Below, in pieces: positions 1 to 10,502 of a stretch of DNA of 64,000 nucleotides. The stretch spans positions 18,003 through 82,002 of the forward strand of contig JADDOH010023185.1 of assembly GCA_016648135.1 (NCBI GenBank), written 5' to 3'. This stretch comes from Agrypnia vestita (taxonomy: Eukaryota; Arthropoda; Insecta; Trichoptera; Phryganeidae). Position 1 is the stretch's first letter; each line of letters begins with the position of its first letter. The position numbers and the translations under genes are program-made. The notes under the pieces were generated by a model that was given only the letters and a program-made list of their open reading frames with translations, was not told where the DNA came from and ran no database searches.

Positions 1-58
1 TTCATTAAATTTTGTAAACACTGTAAACATTTGTAACATTGAACATTGAATAAACATT

Positions 59-85
59 TGAATTTGAATTTGAATTTGAATTTGA
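59..85 (+). repeat. (GAATTT)n microsatellite, probable LINE tail
   Basis: The hexamer TTTGAA/GAATTT is repeated about four times directly after a run of related AT-rich words (CATTTG, ACATTG). Short tandem 3' tails of this sort are common at the ends of non-LTR retrotransposons, so the first 85 bases may be the end of an element starting outside the window. No coding sequence accompanies it here. Confidence 0.6.
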
Positions 86-950
86 TATTACTGGATGCAA
101 AATATTTGACAATTTACAAGTAGGAACTTGACGTTTCTGTGGGTACAAAGTACTTCCCTGATTGTAATCTTATCTAACTAACCCGTTATTCGTTATCTCC
201 AATTCTTAACTCTTTATCCTCTTTTCTTTATTATTTTTTCTCTGATCTGTATTTTTAATTTTTAGATTTTAAAACATGTCATATGAACCTTTCAAAGAGA
301 TCATCCCGTACATTAAGTTCGTACTGCGCGTTGATGTAGTCAAATTAAAAGATTCATAATTTTTCCAAATTATCGTGACAAACTTTGTGGAAGTTCATTG
401 TAATAAATTTTTAAGAAATTAAAAAAAATATGTTTTTAATTTAAATATTTTTAATTTCTTAGAAATATAAAAAGTATAATAATTTTTTAGGTGAATGAAA
501 TGAATATATTTTTGTATGCACTCGCGGGCAAACCCATCCACCTTAAACAATATGGTACAGTGTGGATAGGTTCATCCCTTAATCCCCCGTGTATTATATA
601 ATCACATACACGAGACCCGCCTGGGGTTGTGAAAAAGTGTCCGTACCCCATGGGCTGAATACATTATTTAAAATCCTTACAAAACTTAGGAATTAAAGAT
701 AAAGAAATATTTCATTTTATGAATAATGGTGGTATCCACGAGTAAAACCTCCAATACAGAATACATGTAGGTATATACTATATATTTAACTTATTGCCTA
801 TTTTCTATCTCTTCTCTACAAGATCTTACACCTTTTGATCGGTCATAACAAAAACTCCTCAGAATCCAGCGCAAAACAATGAATCTATTTCATGGATATA
901 ATTGACTTCCATTCCGATTCCATTAAATTAAATTAATCAATTAATAAAAA
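86..950. other. AT-rich stretch, no gene seen
   Basis: No coding region or recognised element. Bases 535-655 are less AT-rich and hold CCC/GGG-containing words (for example CCTGGGG and CCCATGGG) that may be an old repeat, but I cannot assign them to a family. Confidence 0.5.
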
Positions 951-1132
951 TGAGAATTACATATAAGGTCGATATATTCACGGAAATCTACAAGGCTTCT
1001 ATAGCTTAGTGGTCAGAGCACCGGCCCCGGAAAGGAGGTGACTCGTGTTCGAATCCCGGTAGTAGCCAAAATATTTTTTCGTGATAAGATTTTTCTGTAT
1101 GTCTTTCTAATTGATTAATTAATTTGGTTTTA
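951..1132 (+). repeat. tRNA-derived SINE, family A, copy 1
   Basis: A tRNA-like head at 994-1067 has acceptor arms GGCTTCT and AGTAGCC, which pair at six of seven positions, an A box TAGCTTAGTGG at 1002-1012 and a B box TGTTCGAATCC at 1046-1056. The anticodon arm is degraded, so this is not a working tRNA gene. A family-specific tail follows, with TTTTTCTGTATGTC and ending AATTTGGTTTT. The same head and tail recur inverted at 9999-10180 and partly at 10346-10502, which shows it is an interspersed repeat. The shared 5' leader begins near 951. Confidence 0.85.
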
Positions 1133-2599
1133 TAACTGTTAAATTCCCTCTCCTTCCTTGGCCTTCTATCTGTCAATCCCAAAACTTTCATTTAATTCGT
1201 ATAGTAATAACTACAGAGCGCCATGCATCCACTGATATTACCTATGCCCTTGACATCATTTTGTTTGATACATGCGTATATCTTGTAGCTTTTTAAAATT
1301 ATTGTCAACTTACGTCTCGGTTGTGATCCTGTCGGTTTTTAAAAAAGGATTTGTGTGTGGAACTCCTTTCATTCACTACATTTCATACCCGTTTCCTTCC
1401 CAGTTCCTTTTGTTTTTATTTAAATATGTGAGTTGTCGTAAAGTTAAAGAAATTAAAAAATGTTGACTAAAAAAATTTAACGCACATCGTTTTTTGAAAA
1501 TGATGAAAACTACTTATCAGCGTGATACAACTGATTCTTCCAAAGTCCTGTCGGTGACTGAGTTGACACAAAGAATCAGTATGATACACTCAATAGTTTG
1601 AAAGATAAAGTAACATATATTAAATCACCTCCATTCTCTAAAAAGATTAACGTATACTTAATATCGTGCAAGACTTAAATTTTGAAGATCCGCAAACCAC
1701 TTCATTGTGCATTAAGAAACCAAGCTTCAATTGTATACAATTTAATCCTTAAATTTTATGATAAGTACATCGACAGTAGCTGCTTCTATAGAATAAAGTG
1801 GTGAGCGCTTCCAGGATTTAATTTCTTGGTTCTGTTATTTATTTCGTACTCGTGTTATTTATTTCTTTCAGAATTTTACTGCCCTTGTCACATTCGTTCT
1901 CATATATTTGAACTATTCGACCGATTCAAAAGCTTGTTATCTTACGGCGATTGGTGATAATTGTTATGGCATCTGTCTTTTGCTCACTTTTGTGTACCCA
2001 CGTATCTCAAATCTAATATATTTATCACAACGCTTCGCCATCTCTTATTTTATTCCTCAAATACCAATGAAATATTCTCTTTACCGTTTTATCATTAAGG
2101 TTCTTGTATTTTGATAGTGAATCTAATGTTACTCTCATCATAATACAGTTTTCCAAAGTACACAACGGCTGCCTGCAGTTAGTACTTATTTCGAAAAAAA
2201 CTAACAAAAAATTATCACAATTATTATTAAATTTTTCTGATTTTAATATGAATTATTTCATTACTTTATAATAGTCACATAAATATTAAATTGTGCTTTT
2301 TATTCAAAATTTAAGTTTACGTAGAGCTTATTTTGATGTATTTAATATACACCTACGTATATTATATCAAGAATTTTAATTATTTGCCTCAACAAGGTTA
2401 ATTGTAGCCCTATGAGACCGATTTTCAAATTAGTATAATATAATTTCAAATAAGTTTCATGATATGAAAACAAATCCTGAGGGCATTCTGACTGGCCGTA
2501 TTCCGAATGGTCATGAAACATGAGAATATTCTAAACTATTTTATATATTTAACGTTTTCAACGTAACCGATATACGAAACATCCTCGTGCCGTGACCAA
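1133..2599. other. AT-rich stretch, no gene seen
   Basis: Open frames here are short, lack domain similarity and are AT-biased. Around 1520-1608 the words GATACAACTGATTCTT and AAGAATCAGTATGATA form a short imperfect inverted repeat. Nothing else is supported. Confidence 0.5.
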
Positions 2600-2815
2600 A
2601 AAATCGACATTCACGATCTTTAAAAGTGGGCCATACGAACTGAACAATCTGAATCTTTGCGTACAGTTTTCTGGGATACTCTACCGTGTATATCTGAACT
2701 ATTGGCCAACATTTCGGTTTCTATTGCAGGGTGCGAAATTTTGGCCAGAGAGGTTAAGTATACACGGCAGAATATCACAGAAAACTATACGCAGAAGATT
2801 CTGAATGGCCGTGAA
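2600..2815. repeat. Inverted hairpin unit, degenerate hammerhead-like family
   Basis: Two arms (about 2645-2720 and 2733-2806) are reverse complements with roughly 80% match, joined by a short loop. Both arms closely resemble the arms of the hairpin at 42645-42875 (shared words GTTTTCTG, CCGTGTATA, TTGGCCA). The catalytic-like core kept in the 42.7-kb copy is largely deleted here: only CCTGCAATAG...CCGAAATGTTGG remains on the minus strand. It is therefore a decayed member of that family. Confidence 0.7.
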
Positions 2816-4140
2816 AACCTGAGAATATTTTTAACAATGTCAATTTTATGAAAAAATTTACCACGATCAAAATTTTAGCTCATGTTTTTGGTAAAATATG
2901 AATAATATTAACACAGTCCATATTTGACTCAGTGAAAGTAAATAGATGCATTTTTAATAGTAATCGGTAATGATTAATTGAATTAATGACAACAATTCAC
3001 ATGGTCCCAACCGCTTTATTTTTGGTAACACCAACCGATTTCGGAATCACCGTTCTTTTTTTGAAGTTAAACTACAAAAAAACATTTCAAAATATGGGCA
3101 ATTATATTTTTATCAACTTTTTTGTGTGTAAATGTCGTATGACAATATTTTTGCAATATTCCTTTATTGTCTGTTTTGAGTGTTTTTATAAAATTATTTC
3201 TATTTTAAATATTATAATAGGTATTTAAATTTTAATGTGCGATTCTTAATTAGGGACTCAACATAGCCATTGTTTGTATTAAATGTCTACAATCACTCTG
3301 TACATGTCTCATTAATTAAAATATAATAATATAAATATCAGATGATAAAGTGGTGGGTGATAATAAATGGGGAGAAAAACAAATAAATTTAATATATAGG
3401 TACTAATATAATTGTTATGTTTAAATTAATTAACAATGAATTAACACAAAGTGATAGATAATTCTAATTAAAATAATATAGTTATAATTATTATATTTTC
3501 AAAATGGAGGAGCGTGTACTCATGTACGCTCGGTAGAAATACATATTGATTAAAAATGTATATTAATACAATAATACGATATTTTTAGAGATGATGAATA
3601 ATATATAATTATTAATAGTTGAATTATTAATTTTTTTTTTGAAGTGGTACAAACAAAACTATGATCTAAAAGAAGAGACAAAAAAAATTGAAGTCTCACA
3701 AGGAGACGTAAATTAATGAATCGCGTCTTAAATAAGCCCTGCTCTTACAATGTGAAGAATAGTATAATTTTGACGGACCAGGGAGAATCAGTGGTGGCTA
3801 TATTATTTAGTTGCCGTCCGTGCGTTTGAGGTGTGAGTCTTTGTCCAGACGTGTAATTTTGTTTTTCAGTCGTGAATTTAAAATTCTTATATTTAGATAT
3901 AAATGGAACACTTATTTCAAGTGCATTTGTGGTCTCGCATTTTCGCTACATTGTTGCGAGTGTACCACTTAAAAAAATTATTCCGAATGCGCCAAAAGCA
4001 GACAACTTCAACAAGAGTTCTGTATAATAATAATGATTTTACATTTAAGTGGATGATGATTTTTAATAAGTTTAATTTTTCACTAAACAAAATCAAATAT
4101 TTGTAAAATAAAAATAACAATATTAGAAATGTAATGAAAT
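2816..4140. other. AT-rich stretch, no gene seen
   Basis: Poly-A/T tracts and short open frames without similarity to anything I know. Bases 3780-3880 are slightly richer in GC, but no splice-bounded exon can be argued for. Confidence 0.45.
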
Positions 4141-4149
4141 ATGTGTAAT

Positions 4150-4400
4150 ATTTCCGCGTGCATAGCGCAAACACACGCGGGCCAGCTCCTCTATCCGCGC
4201 GGCGCAACACGGGCGTCCCCCGCCCGCACGACGCCCCAGGGAACTCTTCACCGATGAGGGAAAATGGCGGAAGGGGTTAGAGTTAAATAAGAATTATTTT
4301 CCTGGATATTTAATTCTCTGGAATAGTAGCGGTCCGGCCGACCCGCGCTCCCTGATCCCAGCGGCGCTCACCGGGTGAATATAAAGCAGCTTTGCGTTAC
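4150..4400. other. GC-rich island, candidate conserved non-coding element
   Basis: A sharp rise in GC within AT-rich surroundings, with several CpG-rich words (CCGCGCGGCGCAACACG, CCGGCCGACCCGCG). Open frames across it are short and change frame, so it does not look like an exon. No repeat match exists elsewhere in the window. Regulatory function is inference only; a decayed GC-rich transposon is the main alternative. Confidence 0.35.
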
Positions 4401-4599
4401 TTCTTTATTCGGGTGCTAGTTTATTCATTATTATGCCTCACAAATATACGTCAGTTACATAAAGAGTAAATTTCAATTAGTTTTGTAATCACTAATTGTT
4501 TTCCAGCCCTAATTTCATAGAAAATTCATCACTGTTGGTGTAAAATTGCAACCAGCTCGACATTCCCTGGTCATACCTACCTATTGTTGGTATAGAGTT

Positions 4600-4795
4600 G
4601 CAATCATCTCTTTATCCCCTGGTGGGTCTTGGTCTCCTCAAGAGTCTTTCGTCACTTATCTCGGTCTTGTACCAGCTCTCTCCAATTCTGGATCTATAAA
4701 GATCACAGATAGTCTTTTGGTATATCATCACTCCTTCTTAATTTTGGCCTTCCTTATCTCCTTCGCTCTATTAGTCTGGTATTCAGTAGAGACAA
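4600..4795 (-). pseudogene. RTE-like LINE, 3' tail fragment (inverted)
   Basis: Read on the minus strand, this stretch aligns with the end of the LINE at 36600-37262. Shared words in order include AAGGCCAAAATTAAG, GGAGAGAGCTGG, AAGACCGAGAT and GACCAAGACCCACCA. A third copy lies at 29935-30195. Only the last part of the reverse-transcriptase ORF and the start of the 3' UTR are present, and the reading frame is broken. The plus-strand open frame of 116 codons across it is a shadow. The TTAA-flanked fold-back begins 40 bases further on. Confidence 0.75.
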
Positions 4796-4840
4796 AGCTA
4801 TTTCTTATATGGAAAAGTAAATATCGTACGGCTAGCTTAA

Positions 4841-5667
4841 GAGGCTCCATTACACGAATTTCGTATTTGCTCTCGATTTTGCTTTTTTTTGATTAACGTA
4901 AACTTATTGAATCATTTTGCAAAACCCATAGCTAAACAGGCTTTTAATCAATTTTATTATGATAGATCTATTAACTCTTGAAGCATTACCTTAAAAAAAA
5001 TATGAACAAAAATATTGTTATACCATCAAAAAAATTATAACCCTGAAACACTATTTTAGTTTTCATGCAATAGAGTTATCTTTGGTACACTAATCTTGTA
5101 TATTTTCAAATTAAGACCATATATTTTATTTACAAATTGATTGTATAAAGTTTGAAAAAGAAGTGGTGATATTGAGACATTAATGACAGTAAAATGTTCT
5201 TGGTACGCATGTAAAATTTAATTAAAATAATCAATGTTTTAATGGTTTTGTGGATACTGCAATAAAGGCAGAAAAGCGTTAAATTTTTGTCTTTTTTAAA
5301 ACGATATTTTTAATAACTTGTCGAAAAATATTAATGTCTGAATAGCACTACTTTTTCTTCAAACTGTTTAAATAAATTTGTAAATAAAATATTTGGTCTT
5401 TATTTGAAAATTTACGAGATTATGTGTACCAAAAATAAACTCTTGCATGAAAACTAAAATAATGTTTCGGGGTTATAAGTTTTTGATGTTATAACAATAT
5501 ATTTGTTCATATTTTTTTAAGGAAATGCTTCAAGAAGAAATGGAACTTTCATAAATAAAATTGATTAAACGCCTGTTTAGCTATGGGTTTTGCAAAATGA
5601 TTTAATAATTTTATGTTAAATTTAGCAAAATCTAGAGCAAATACGAAATTCATGTACTGGGGGTCTC
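4841..5667. mobile_element. TTAA-flanked 827-bp fold-back element
   Basis: Long imperfect inverted repeats (about 4841-5187 and 5328-5667) enclose a spacer of about 140 bases. The ends read GAGGCTCC...GGGTCTC and are flanked directly by TTAA at 4837-4840 and 5668-5671; similarity stops at those tetranucleotides. TTAA duplication is the mark of piggyBac-type transposition, though the ends lack a typical piggyBac CCC start. No transposase ORF is present. The element could fold into a single hairpin of some 340 bp. Confidence 0.8.
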
Positions 5668-5671
5668 TTAA

Positions 5672-6114
5672 GACATCACTTTATACAAAGTGGAGTCACA
5701 CGATGTAAAGTCCACCAATTCTATCCCTGATAGACTACAACATTGATAATTTTTTTGGATGTTGTAAATATGTTAAATTTGCAAACCTTGATTTTAATGT
5801 GAGTCGTATTTTTCACTACCGCTACCTGTGGTCGAAATTTGTCATTCCCATAAACCACTAGAGATGTCATCGTTGATAATGAGATATCTTTATTTTTAAT
5901 TGGAGTTCTTAAAGCAGTATATTTTTAATATATATGACATTCTTCCGAATTATTAACATTAGATTAAAATACGCCCACAAATTATTTCAATTTTTAAGTC
6001 CTTTTTAAACCAGTTTTAAAATATTTTGAGTATGTTCAATTTTTTTATGAACACACTGGACTTTATCCCCAGGCGGATATGTAAAAATAGCTTCGACTTT
6101 ATGAGACATCTATA
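5672..6114. other. AT-rich stretch, no gene seen
   Basis: No coding sequence, RNA gene or recognised repeat. The AT content and short homopolymers match the general background. Confidence 0.45.
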
Positions 6115-6186
6115 TTATATCTTGTTGATTGATGTGCTACATTTAAACTCACAAATTTCACCTCTTCATATTAGTGTAGATAAATT
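6115..6186 (+). repeat. 3' end of a dispersed repeat (TATTAGT-GTAGATA end)
   Basis: The words ACATTTAAACTCACAAA, TTTCACCTCTT and ATATTAGTGTAGATA match, with few changes, the end of the repeat at 48945-49327. The 5' portion is absent or too diverged to follow. Ends of the form TATTAGTATAGAT are common in insect dispersed repeats, from memory. Confidence 0.6.
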
Positions 6187-6267
6187 ATGTCTCGCCGCAA
6201 TGTGTTTGCCATGTGTGAAAGTTTAAATTATTATTTTGTTTTCATCCGTATGAATTTGGTTTTTTAG

Positions 6268-7133
6268 CAGTGGCGTGCAGTGTATATAATCTTAGGTTAT
6301 GCTGTGATTGACTGTATACCTATATTAAAAAAACATATATACGCATATACCTATAAGGGTATACACATTTTTTTTTAAATTAACTGTATATAATGAACTA
6401 TTTTGAGTAGCTTCAATCCACAAAAATAACTGCACTATAAAAGCAGTATTGTAAACAATATCTTCTAAATAAATAAATATTTTATATAGGTATAGCTAAT
6501 ACGGCAAAAATATAATTAAATCGGGAACAATACTAATTTCAGATATACGTTTCTTTTCACAAAAATAAATCAAACATTTTATGATATCATTATGATGTGT
6601 TCTGATATGACAGATGGCATTTACCACAGAATATAGACTATAAAATATTTACATTCACCATAGAAAAGACAAGTAGAATTTACACCGAAAGTTTTGGGTG
6701 GAATTTGTAAAAAATAACATTTCTGCAATGGCACGCATAGTTCTCGCCTGGCGTAGGACCTTTCGAAGAAGCACGCTAAATTTACTTGTCTATTACACAA
6801 AACTCTTAGCATTAAAAATACAAATACACGGTTTTTTCCTCGACTTGGCTATATCTATGGAACAAATTTTTTGGGCGAGATAAATGAAGAATTGACATGA
6901 AGTTAGGCACAGAAAAGTCGGAAATAAAACTTCTAGTCGTAGGACGATTTACAGCTAGAATTTTAAATCGAAAATATAAAGATACGTCACGTTAAACAAA
7001 AACGTCATAAATAAAACTTCTTGCCGCAGAACTAATTACGGCTAGAATTTTAAATCAACTTTTTCTTAAGACAAGGATAATTTAATTAATATTTGTTTCC
7101 CATAATCTTTACGTTATGCGCTGCACGCCACTC
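6268..7133. mobile_element. hAT-like MITE, 866 bp
   Basis: Terminal inverted repeats of about 15 bp (CAGTGGCGTGCAGTG on the left; GAGTGGCGTGCAGCG read inward from the right) are flanked by an 8-bp direct repeat, TTTTTTAG at 6260-6267 and TTATTTAG at 7134-7141, with one mismatch. CAGTGG-type ends with an 8-bp target duplication fit the hAT superfamily. No transposase is encoded. Inside, two related blocks at about 6925-6972 and 7012-7056 share AATAAAACTTCT and GCTAGAATTTTAAATC. A stray TGGCGTGCACTG at 12318 may be another end. Confidence 0.7.
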
Positions 7134-7726
7134 TTATTTAGGTATATCATAACAAAAGTTAGAGTCGATGACGATGCTCATTGTAGAACTATTCAACTCA
7201 AATTATTGTTTTATAGTTTTGGGGTTTCTCCTTGTTTCCTGGAGAACTCGTCAGTGGGTTTTAAATCGCCGTGCATTGTCGTTTGTTTTATTGAATTATG
7301 TTGTAAATAATAGGATATGAACATTCCTTTAAACTTTTAGTGGTAGTGCAATCAGTGTTAGCTTATTTTTCGGTGTGAAAAAAAAAGAATTATTAGAAGA
7401 GCTGATTCTAAACATTTATAGTGGTTGCTTATAAAGAGTTGGCGGTGGAGTCGGCACGATAAAGTAAGTCGAAATCCATTCTCCCATATTAGACTGAAGC
7501 TTAGTCCTTAAGTAATTCAATATACATTTTTTGATATTCCTTTCCCCTAACATATCAGAAATCTACAATTCCAAATTCCTATCCTCCCTTTTTTGTTTGA
7601 AGATAGGGTATACTCAGGTCTAATCATATTTACACATCAGATACTAATTACTTAAGCCAATTATTTATTCTAAATAACTTGCGAAATTATGTAATTTCTT
7701 TAAAATGTATTATTTTACTCGTGATT
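7105..7726. repeat. 622-bp tandem duplication, unit 1
   Basis: Unit 1 of a head-to-tail duplication with a period of 622 bases. It begins about 29 bases inside the right end of the hAT-like MITE, so it carries the MITE terminus plus roughly 590 bases of flank. By eye the two units differ at only a couple of positions (for example TAGTGGTAGT against TAGTGCTAGT). The 64- to 75-codon open frame repeated in both units has no recognisable domain, and I do not call it a gene. Confidence 0.92.
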
Positions 7727-8348
7727 ATCTTTACGTTATGCGCTGCACGCCACTCTTATTTAGGTATATCATAACAAAAGTTAGAGTCGATGACGATGCT
7801 CATTGTAGAACTATTCAACTCAAATTATTGTTTTATAGTTTTGGGGTTTCTCCTTGTTTCCTGGAGAACTCGTCAGTGGGTTTTAAATCGCCGTGCATTG
7901 TCGTTTGTTTTATTGAATTATGTTGTAAATAATAGGATATGAACATTCCTTTAAACTTTTAGTGCTAGTGCAATCAGTGTTAGCTTATTTTTCGGTGTGA
8001 AAAAAAAAGAATTATTAGAAGAGCTGATTCTAAACATTTATCGTGGTTGCTTATAAAGAGTTGGCGGTGGAGTCGGCACGATAAAGTAAGTCGAAATCCA
8101 TTCTCCCATATTAGACTGAAGCTTAGTCCTTAAGTAATTCAATATACATTTTTTGATATTCCTTTCCCCTAACATATCAGAAATCTACAATTCCAAATTC
8201 CTATCCTCCCTTTTTTGTTTGAAGATAGGGTATACTCAGGTCTAATCATATTTACACATCAGATACTAATTACTTAAGCCAATTATTTATTCTAAATAAC
8301 TTGCGAAATTATGTAATTTCTTTAAAATGTATTATTTTACTCGTGATT
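7727..8348. repeat. 622-bp tandem duplication, unit 2
   Basis: The second unit follows unit 1 without a gap and ends at TCGTGATTAT, after which the sequence diverges into unique DNA. Near-identity of the units suggests a recent event or a sequencing/assembly artefact. The only homology at the junction is a dinucleotide or so. Confidence 0.92.
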
Positions 8349-8559
8349 ATGTTAGCCTTATGAAACCATTTGGTTTCCTTAATTAATACTATAGAAGAAG
8401 ATATCGCGTACTGGAGTATGCGTAGAGTATAGCAGTTGAATGGGAATAATTATTTAGTCATAATAAGACCCAGATCTTCAGAAGGAGAAAATTGATCCAC
8501 TCTCGTACAGCAGTTGGAGCAGAATGGAATGAAGGAATAAATCATTTGCATAGCGGCGA
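8349..8559. other. Unique flank after the duplication
   Basis: No gene or repeat recognised. Confidence 0.4.
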
Positions 8560-9010
8560 AATATTAAATAATAATTATTGTCCCCTTCGTAACCTTCGGG
8601 TTTTCCTGAAATGTTGACACCCTAATCCCTGTTAGCTCTTTTCCAGGGGGTTGAAAAGCCACACCACTGATGTCTTTATTCATCCCCTTTTCGCAATTAT
8701 GTAAGCGATTATGTAAAATAATATTCATGGGTCACGGGGGGCGGGTGGAAGGGGGTGGGCTTAATGGATCGTAACTCTGGATCTAAAACGAGTTGTGTAA
8801 TAAGTCTTAGATAATTTTATAGTGTTGTTACGTCCGTGGGAGGAGTTGAGAGATGGATATCTGTCCCTAGACCGGAGGCATCTTCGCTTAATTGCGCGTA
8901 ATCCGCCCTATCCGTTCGCTGAATGGGGATTTCGTCAGATTTTATGATCAAAAACTGCGCCCGGCTACAGCCTGTATTAAAAAATATTCACAAGCCGAGT
9001 CAGCTTTAGA
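8560..9010. other. GC-richer island, candidate conserved non-coding element
   Basis: About 450 bases markedly richer in GC than the surroundings, including GGGTCACGGGGGGCGGGTGG, CCTAGACCGGAGGC and GCGCCCGGCTACAGCC. No long open frame runs through it and no second copy occurs in the window. A regulatory role is inference. Confidence 0.35.
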
Positions 9011-9998
9011 GCCTTTGTTACGTTACATATAAGGTAAAGCCAGGATTAGGATTAATGTTCATGTTTTAATGAGACCGTGTGTTTTGAGAACTTTTTATGG
9101 ATTGTAGAAAATAAAGCATAAAGCAACGGCTTTATTTATTATGAATTATGTTCTTGTAAGTCTGTTTTTAATCGCATAAAACCATATAATGTTTCGTAAA
9201 TTAATTCAAAGTTTTATTATAATTTTGTGTTGTGAATTGGAAACATTATGTGGAAGGGTTTAAAAAAGTTTAGCTTTTATTTTTGAAATACATTATTATT
9301 GGCTGGATAATGAATTATTTTATTTAAAATTTGTTCCTTTATAATATTATTAGTGATGCTGTTAATTCGTTAATTAAATCATTGAAAAAATGTAAAAATA
9401 TAATTTCATTATAATTATTTAATTTACGTTACATATTTTTTTTTTATTTCAATTTATTTCTTCTTTATACACTTAATCCTGCATGTAGGTAGAGAAGTAA
9501 AAAAAAAGATTATTTTTCTATTCAATTCAACACTAGACTGTCCTTGTTGCATTCCTTTATTGCAATTTAAGTTAGATAATATGTAAATAAATTATTAAAT
9601 TATTCAATTGTAATTGCTTTATTTTTATATTTATTGCTACCACTGGCTACGGGGCACAATTTTACTGTAGTGAAATCACAAAAATATTAAGGCTGGAGAA
9701 AATCTCTTAGATACATATATTATGACCAACAAAAATTGCACTACGTGAATAATGGGTGACTGCATGGGTAGTCATTTTATGAATTTACTTAATAATATCG
9801 TGGTTAATACGAAAAAGTAAATTAAACATATCGAAAAACGTACATTGATGTTTTCAAGTAATTTGTCCATCATTTCCAACTTCAAACAAATATTTTAATT
9901 CGTAACAAAACCAAAAATTATTTCTCTAATTCTGATTTTAAAATGTACTTAGTTCCGATTTAAATGTTGAAATAACTCTCAAAATAAATACATTTCTG
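9011..9998. other. AT-rich stretch, no gene seen
   Basis: Background AT-rich DNA with short homopolymers; no support for exons, RNA genes or repeats. Confidence 0.45.
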
Positions 9999-10180
9999 AA
10001 ACCAAATTAATCAATAAATTAGAAAGACATACAGAAAAATCTAATTCACGAAAAAATATTTGGCTGCTACCGGGATTTGAACCCGGGCTACCTTCTTTCC
10101 GGAGCCGGTGCTCTAACCACTAAGCTATTGGAGCCTCGTATATTTCCGTGAAAAAAATGACCTTATATGTAATTCTCACT
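9999..10180 (-). repeat. tRNA-derived SINE, family A, copy 2
   Basis: Inverted relative to copy 1. On the minus strand a tRNA-like head lies at 10062-10135 with acceptor GGCTCCA and AGCAGCC, A box TAGCTTAGTGG, and a well-formed T arm CCGGG-TTCAAAT-CCCGG. The tail carries the same TTTTTCTGTATGTCTTTC and ends in AATTTGGTTT (plus-strand start near 9999). It keeps its T arm better than copy 1. The anticodon loop is not clean, so the parental tRNA cannot be named. Confidence 0.88.
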
Positions 10181-10345
10181 TTATTTATTGATTATTTTTT
10201 TTATTTTTGTCCATTTTAGATCCATCCACTTTTTTGATACTGGAGTTCAAATTACTTTGCAATACTACCGCTAAATGGACGCCAGAACTAACCGATTAAT
10301 TTATTTTATTTGGACCCACATTTGATACAACAAATATCATATTTA

Positions 10346-10502
10346 AAACCAAATTAATTAATCAATTAGAAAGACATACAGAAAAATCTAATTCACGAAA
10401 AAATGTTCGGCTAATCGGGTTCGAATCCCGGTAGTAGCCAAACATTTTTTCGTGAATTAGATTTTTCTGTATGTCTTTCTAATTGATTAATTAATTTGGT
10501 TT
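10346..10502. repeat. Snap-back SINE A: palindromic 3' half
   Basis: Two arms of about 68 bases, nearly perfect reverse complements, consist of the SINE A tail pointing outward in both directions. Only the right-hand side keeps the T-arm/B-box remnant (GGGTTCGAATCCCGGTAGTAG at 10405-10425). The unit is a truncated SINE fused to an inverted copy of its own tail, as expected from template switching or twin priming during insertion. Copy 2 lies only 165 bases upstream. Confidence 0.85.

Noticed and set aside
994..1067. Possible functional tRNA gene
   Set aside because: A and B boxes are present but the anticodon arm does not fold and the same sequence with a shared tail recurs, so it is a SINE head.
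4546..4896. 116-codon plus-strand open frame with membrane-like segments
   Set aside because: It lies antisense over the tail of an RTE-like LINE and runs into the fold-back element; hydrophobicity comes from T-rich DNA.
7705..7932. 75-codon frame duplicated in both tandem units
   Set aside because: The frame is repeated only because the DNA is; no domain, and it begins inside a MITE end.
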